Shown here: piece by piece, positions 62,880-64,000 of the stretch
How the letters are laid out: every line of letters starts with the position of its first letter
Position numbering within the stretch: position 1 is the stretch's first letter
Source: RH-AL1 sp965277355
GTDB lineage: Bacteria > Pseudomonadota > Alphaproteobacteria > Rhizobiales > Beijerinckiaceae
Length of the DNA stretch: 64,000 bases
Reading direction: 5' to 3'
NCBI GenBank assembly: GCA_965277355.1
Contig: CBDICN010000002.1
Location: 2,046,001 to 2,110,000 of the forward strand
Translations under genes and position numbers: made by a program
The notes under the pieces: generated by a model
Told to the model about the DNA's origin: nothing
Seen by the model: only the letters and a program-made list of their open reading frames with translations
Database searches by the model: none

Positions 62880-64000
62880 CCCTACTGCCCTCGAACCGAT
62901 GAGGGCAGCGATGAACATACGATACCGGGTCGACCTCAGCCAAGACGAGCGCGCGCATCTCCTGGCGCTCGTCAGCGGCGGCAAGCACGCCGCGCGCAGG
63001 ATCAAACGGGCGCAAATCCTGCTCGCCGCCGATGCCGGCGCCCCCGACGAGACGATCGCCGCGGGCGTCGTCGTCGGCGGATCGACGGTGTACCGGACCA
63101 AGCGCCGCTTCGTCGAAGGCAATCTCGAGGCCGCGCTCGGCGAGGAGCCGCGTCCCGGCGCGGCGCGCAAGCTCTCCGGCAAGCAGGAGGCGCTGCTCGT
63201 CGCCACCGCCTGTTCCAACCCGCCGCCGGGCCGCGCGCGCTGGACCCTGGAGCTCCTGGCCGATGCGATGGTCACGCTGACGGAGCACGAGGACCTGTCG
63301 CGCGAGACGGTGCGCCGGCGCCTGAAGGAGAACGATCTTAAGCCGTGGCGCCGGACCATGTGGTGCATTCCGACGATCGACGGCGCCTATGTGGCCCGCA
63401 TGGAGGACGTGCTCGACCTCTACGCCGAGGCGCCCGATCCGAGGCGACCCGTGATCTGCTTCGACGAGAGCCCGATCCAGCTCATCGGCGAGACGCGCCT
63501 CCCGATCGTCGCGCGACCCGGACAGCCCGAGCGCTACGATTGCGAATATCGCCGCAACGGCACCGTCAACCTGTTTGTCTTTCTCGATGCCCACCAACCC
63601 TGGCGCAAGGTGAAGGTGACCGACCACCGCACCGCCCGCGACTTCGCGCAGTGCATGCGCGACCTCGACGATGTGCATTATCCGCGAGCCGACACGATCC
63701 GCGTCGTCATGGACAATCTGTCGACCCATTCCGCCGGCGCGCTCTACGAAGCTTTTCCGCCATCCGAGGCGCGACGGCTGCTGCGCAGGCTGGAGTTCCA
63801 CTACGTTCCCAAGCACGCGAGCTGGCTGAACATGGTCGAGATCGAAATCAGCGTGCTGAGCCGCCAATGCCTCGATCGACGCATCGGCGAGCGCGCCGAT
63901 CTCGTGGCCGAAATCGAGGCCTGGGAAAAACGCCGCAACGCGGATGGTGCGCGCATCGACTGGATGTTCACCACTGACCGAGCCCGCGAAAAGCTGCGAC
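62880..64000 (+). mobile_element. IS630-family insertion element, partial
   Basis: The element holds the transposase at 62899 and runs past the end of the window. The left boundary is not clear: only 19 bp separate the transposase from the divergent HTH gene, and no terminal inverted repeat can be confirmed without the right end. The HTH gene may therefore lie inside the element. Confidence 0.6.
62899..64000 (+). CDS. IS630-family transposase (3' end outside window)
   Basis: The frame is open from the ATG at 62899 (or 62911, MNIRYRVDLSQDERAHLLAL) to the window edge, about 367 residues; only a few C-terminal residues should be missing. A helix-turn-helix region (GVVVGGSTVYRTKRRFVEGN) is followed by a DDE core: Asp in VICFDESPIQL, Asp in VVMDNLSTHSAG and Glu in HASWLNMVEIEI. 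No frameshift was seen, so it may be active. The right end of the element is beyond the window. Confidence 0.9.
   Translation, partial: MRAAMNIRYRVDLSQDERAHLLALVSGGKHAARRIKRAQILLAADAGAPDETIAAGVVVGGSTVYRTKRRFVEGNLEAALGEEPRPGAARKLSGKQEALLVATACSNPPPGRARWTLELLADAMVTLTEHEDLSRETVRRRLKENDLKPWRRTMWCIPTIDGAYVARMEDVLDLYAEAPDPRRPVICFDESPIQLIGETRLPIVARPGQPERYDCEYRRNGTVNLFVFLDAHQPWRKVKVTDHRTARDFAQCMRDLDDVHYPRADTIRVVMDNLSTHSAGALYEAFPPSEARRLLRRLEFHYVPKHASWLNMVEIEISVLSRQCLDRRIGERADLVAEIEAWEKRRNADGARIDWMFTTDRAREKLR

Noticed and set aside
1..64000. CRISPR arrays, tRNA or rRNA genes, prophage structural clusters and plasmid origins
   Set aside because: No regularly spaced repeats, no tRNA fold and no rRNA sequence were seen. 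The tail-fibre-like protein has no other phage genes around it.

Overview
The window looks like a chromosomal segment of a high-GC alphaproteobacterium, most likely order Hyphomicrobiales (Rhizobiales). The evidence is the dnaX / ybaB / recR neighbourhood, a trxB gene followed by an LsrB/VtlR-type LysR regulator, a DUF992 secreted protein, a sigma/NrsF pair and an iron-sulfur bacterial photolyase. I cannot assign the family. No tRNA, rRNA or CRISPR array was seen.

Region 1 (1-4550) is a replication and repair core that has been interrupted. The 3' end of dnaX is followed by a TIGR04325-type methyltransferase gene. A second, separate copy of the last 196 bp of dnaX comes next, then decayed gene fragments (one from a MetE-like methionine synthase) and a toxin-antitoxin pair. 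Only then do ybaB and recR appear. Region 2 (4551-17021) is housekeeping: inositol-phosphatase family enzyme, DUF2237, hydrolase, zwf, an ECF-type sigma factor with its NrsF anti-sigma, a DUF1800/DUF1501 secretion pair, GtrA, DUF992, trxB and an LsrB-like regulator. Region 3 (17070-26595) is a four-gene RND efflux operon with two permeases in tandem (MdtABC type) plus its outer-membrane lipoprotein. The outer-membrane factor and one permease carry unusual Ser/Thr/Gly/Ala-rich insertions. A photolyase and an LhgO-like oxidoreductase follow.

Region 4 (29797-55122) is a roughly 25 kb surface-glycan locus. It encodes UDP-glucuronate and UDP-xylose-type precursor enzymes (ugd, UXS), GDP-mannose dehydratase with both a GDP-fucose synthase and an RMD-like reductase, and a sugar aminotransferase / cupin / methyltransferase operon. 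It also holds a sulfotransferase, several methyltransferases, an alpha/beta hydrolase and at least five probable glycosyltransferases. The most unusual parts are a 1209-residue GT2-GT4 fusion ending in three copies of an unrecognised module, a related module in a second GT2, and a beta-helix protein paired with a protein that has a phage-tail-fibre-like C-terminus. No flippase, polymerase, ABC exporter or priming transferase is visible here.

Region 5 (55636-64000) contains a PspA/YiaAB envelope-stress pair with a promoter covered by three inverted repeats, an aminotransferase, a Tat-exported oxalate-decarboxylase-type bicupin, a broken response-regulator fragment, two small stress-type genes and mobile-element debris: a decayed IS110 transposase and an IS630 transposase running off the window with a divergent HTH gene beside it. 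All statements rest on reading the sequence and on recalled family features; no database search was possible.
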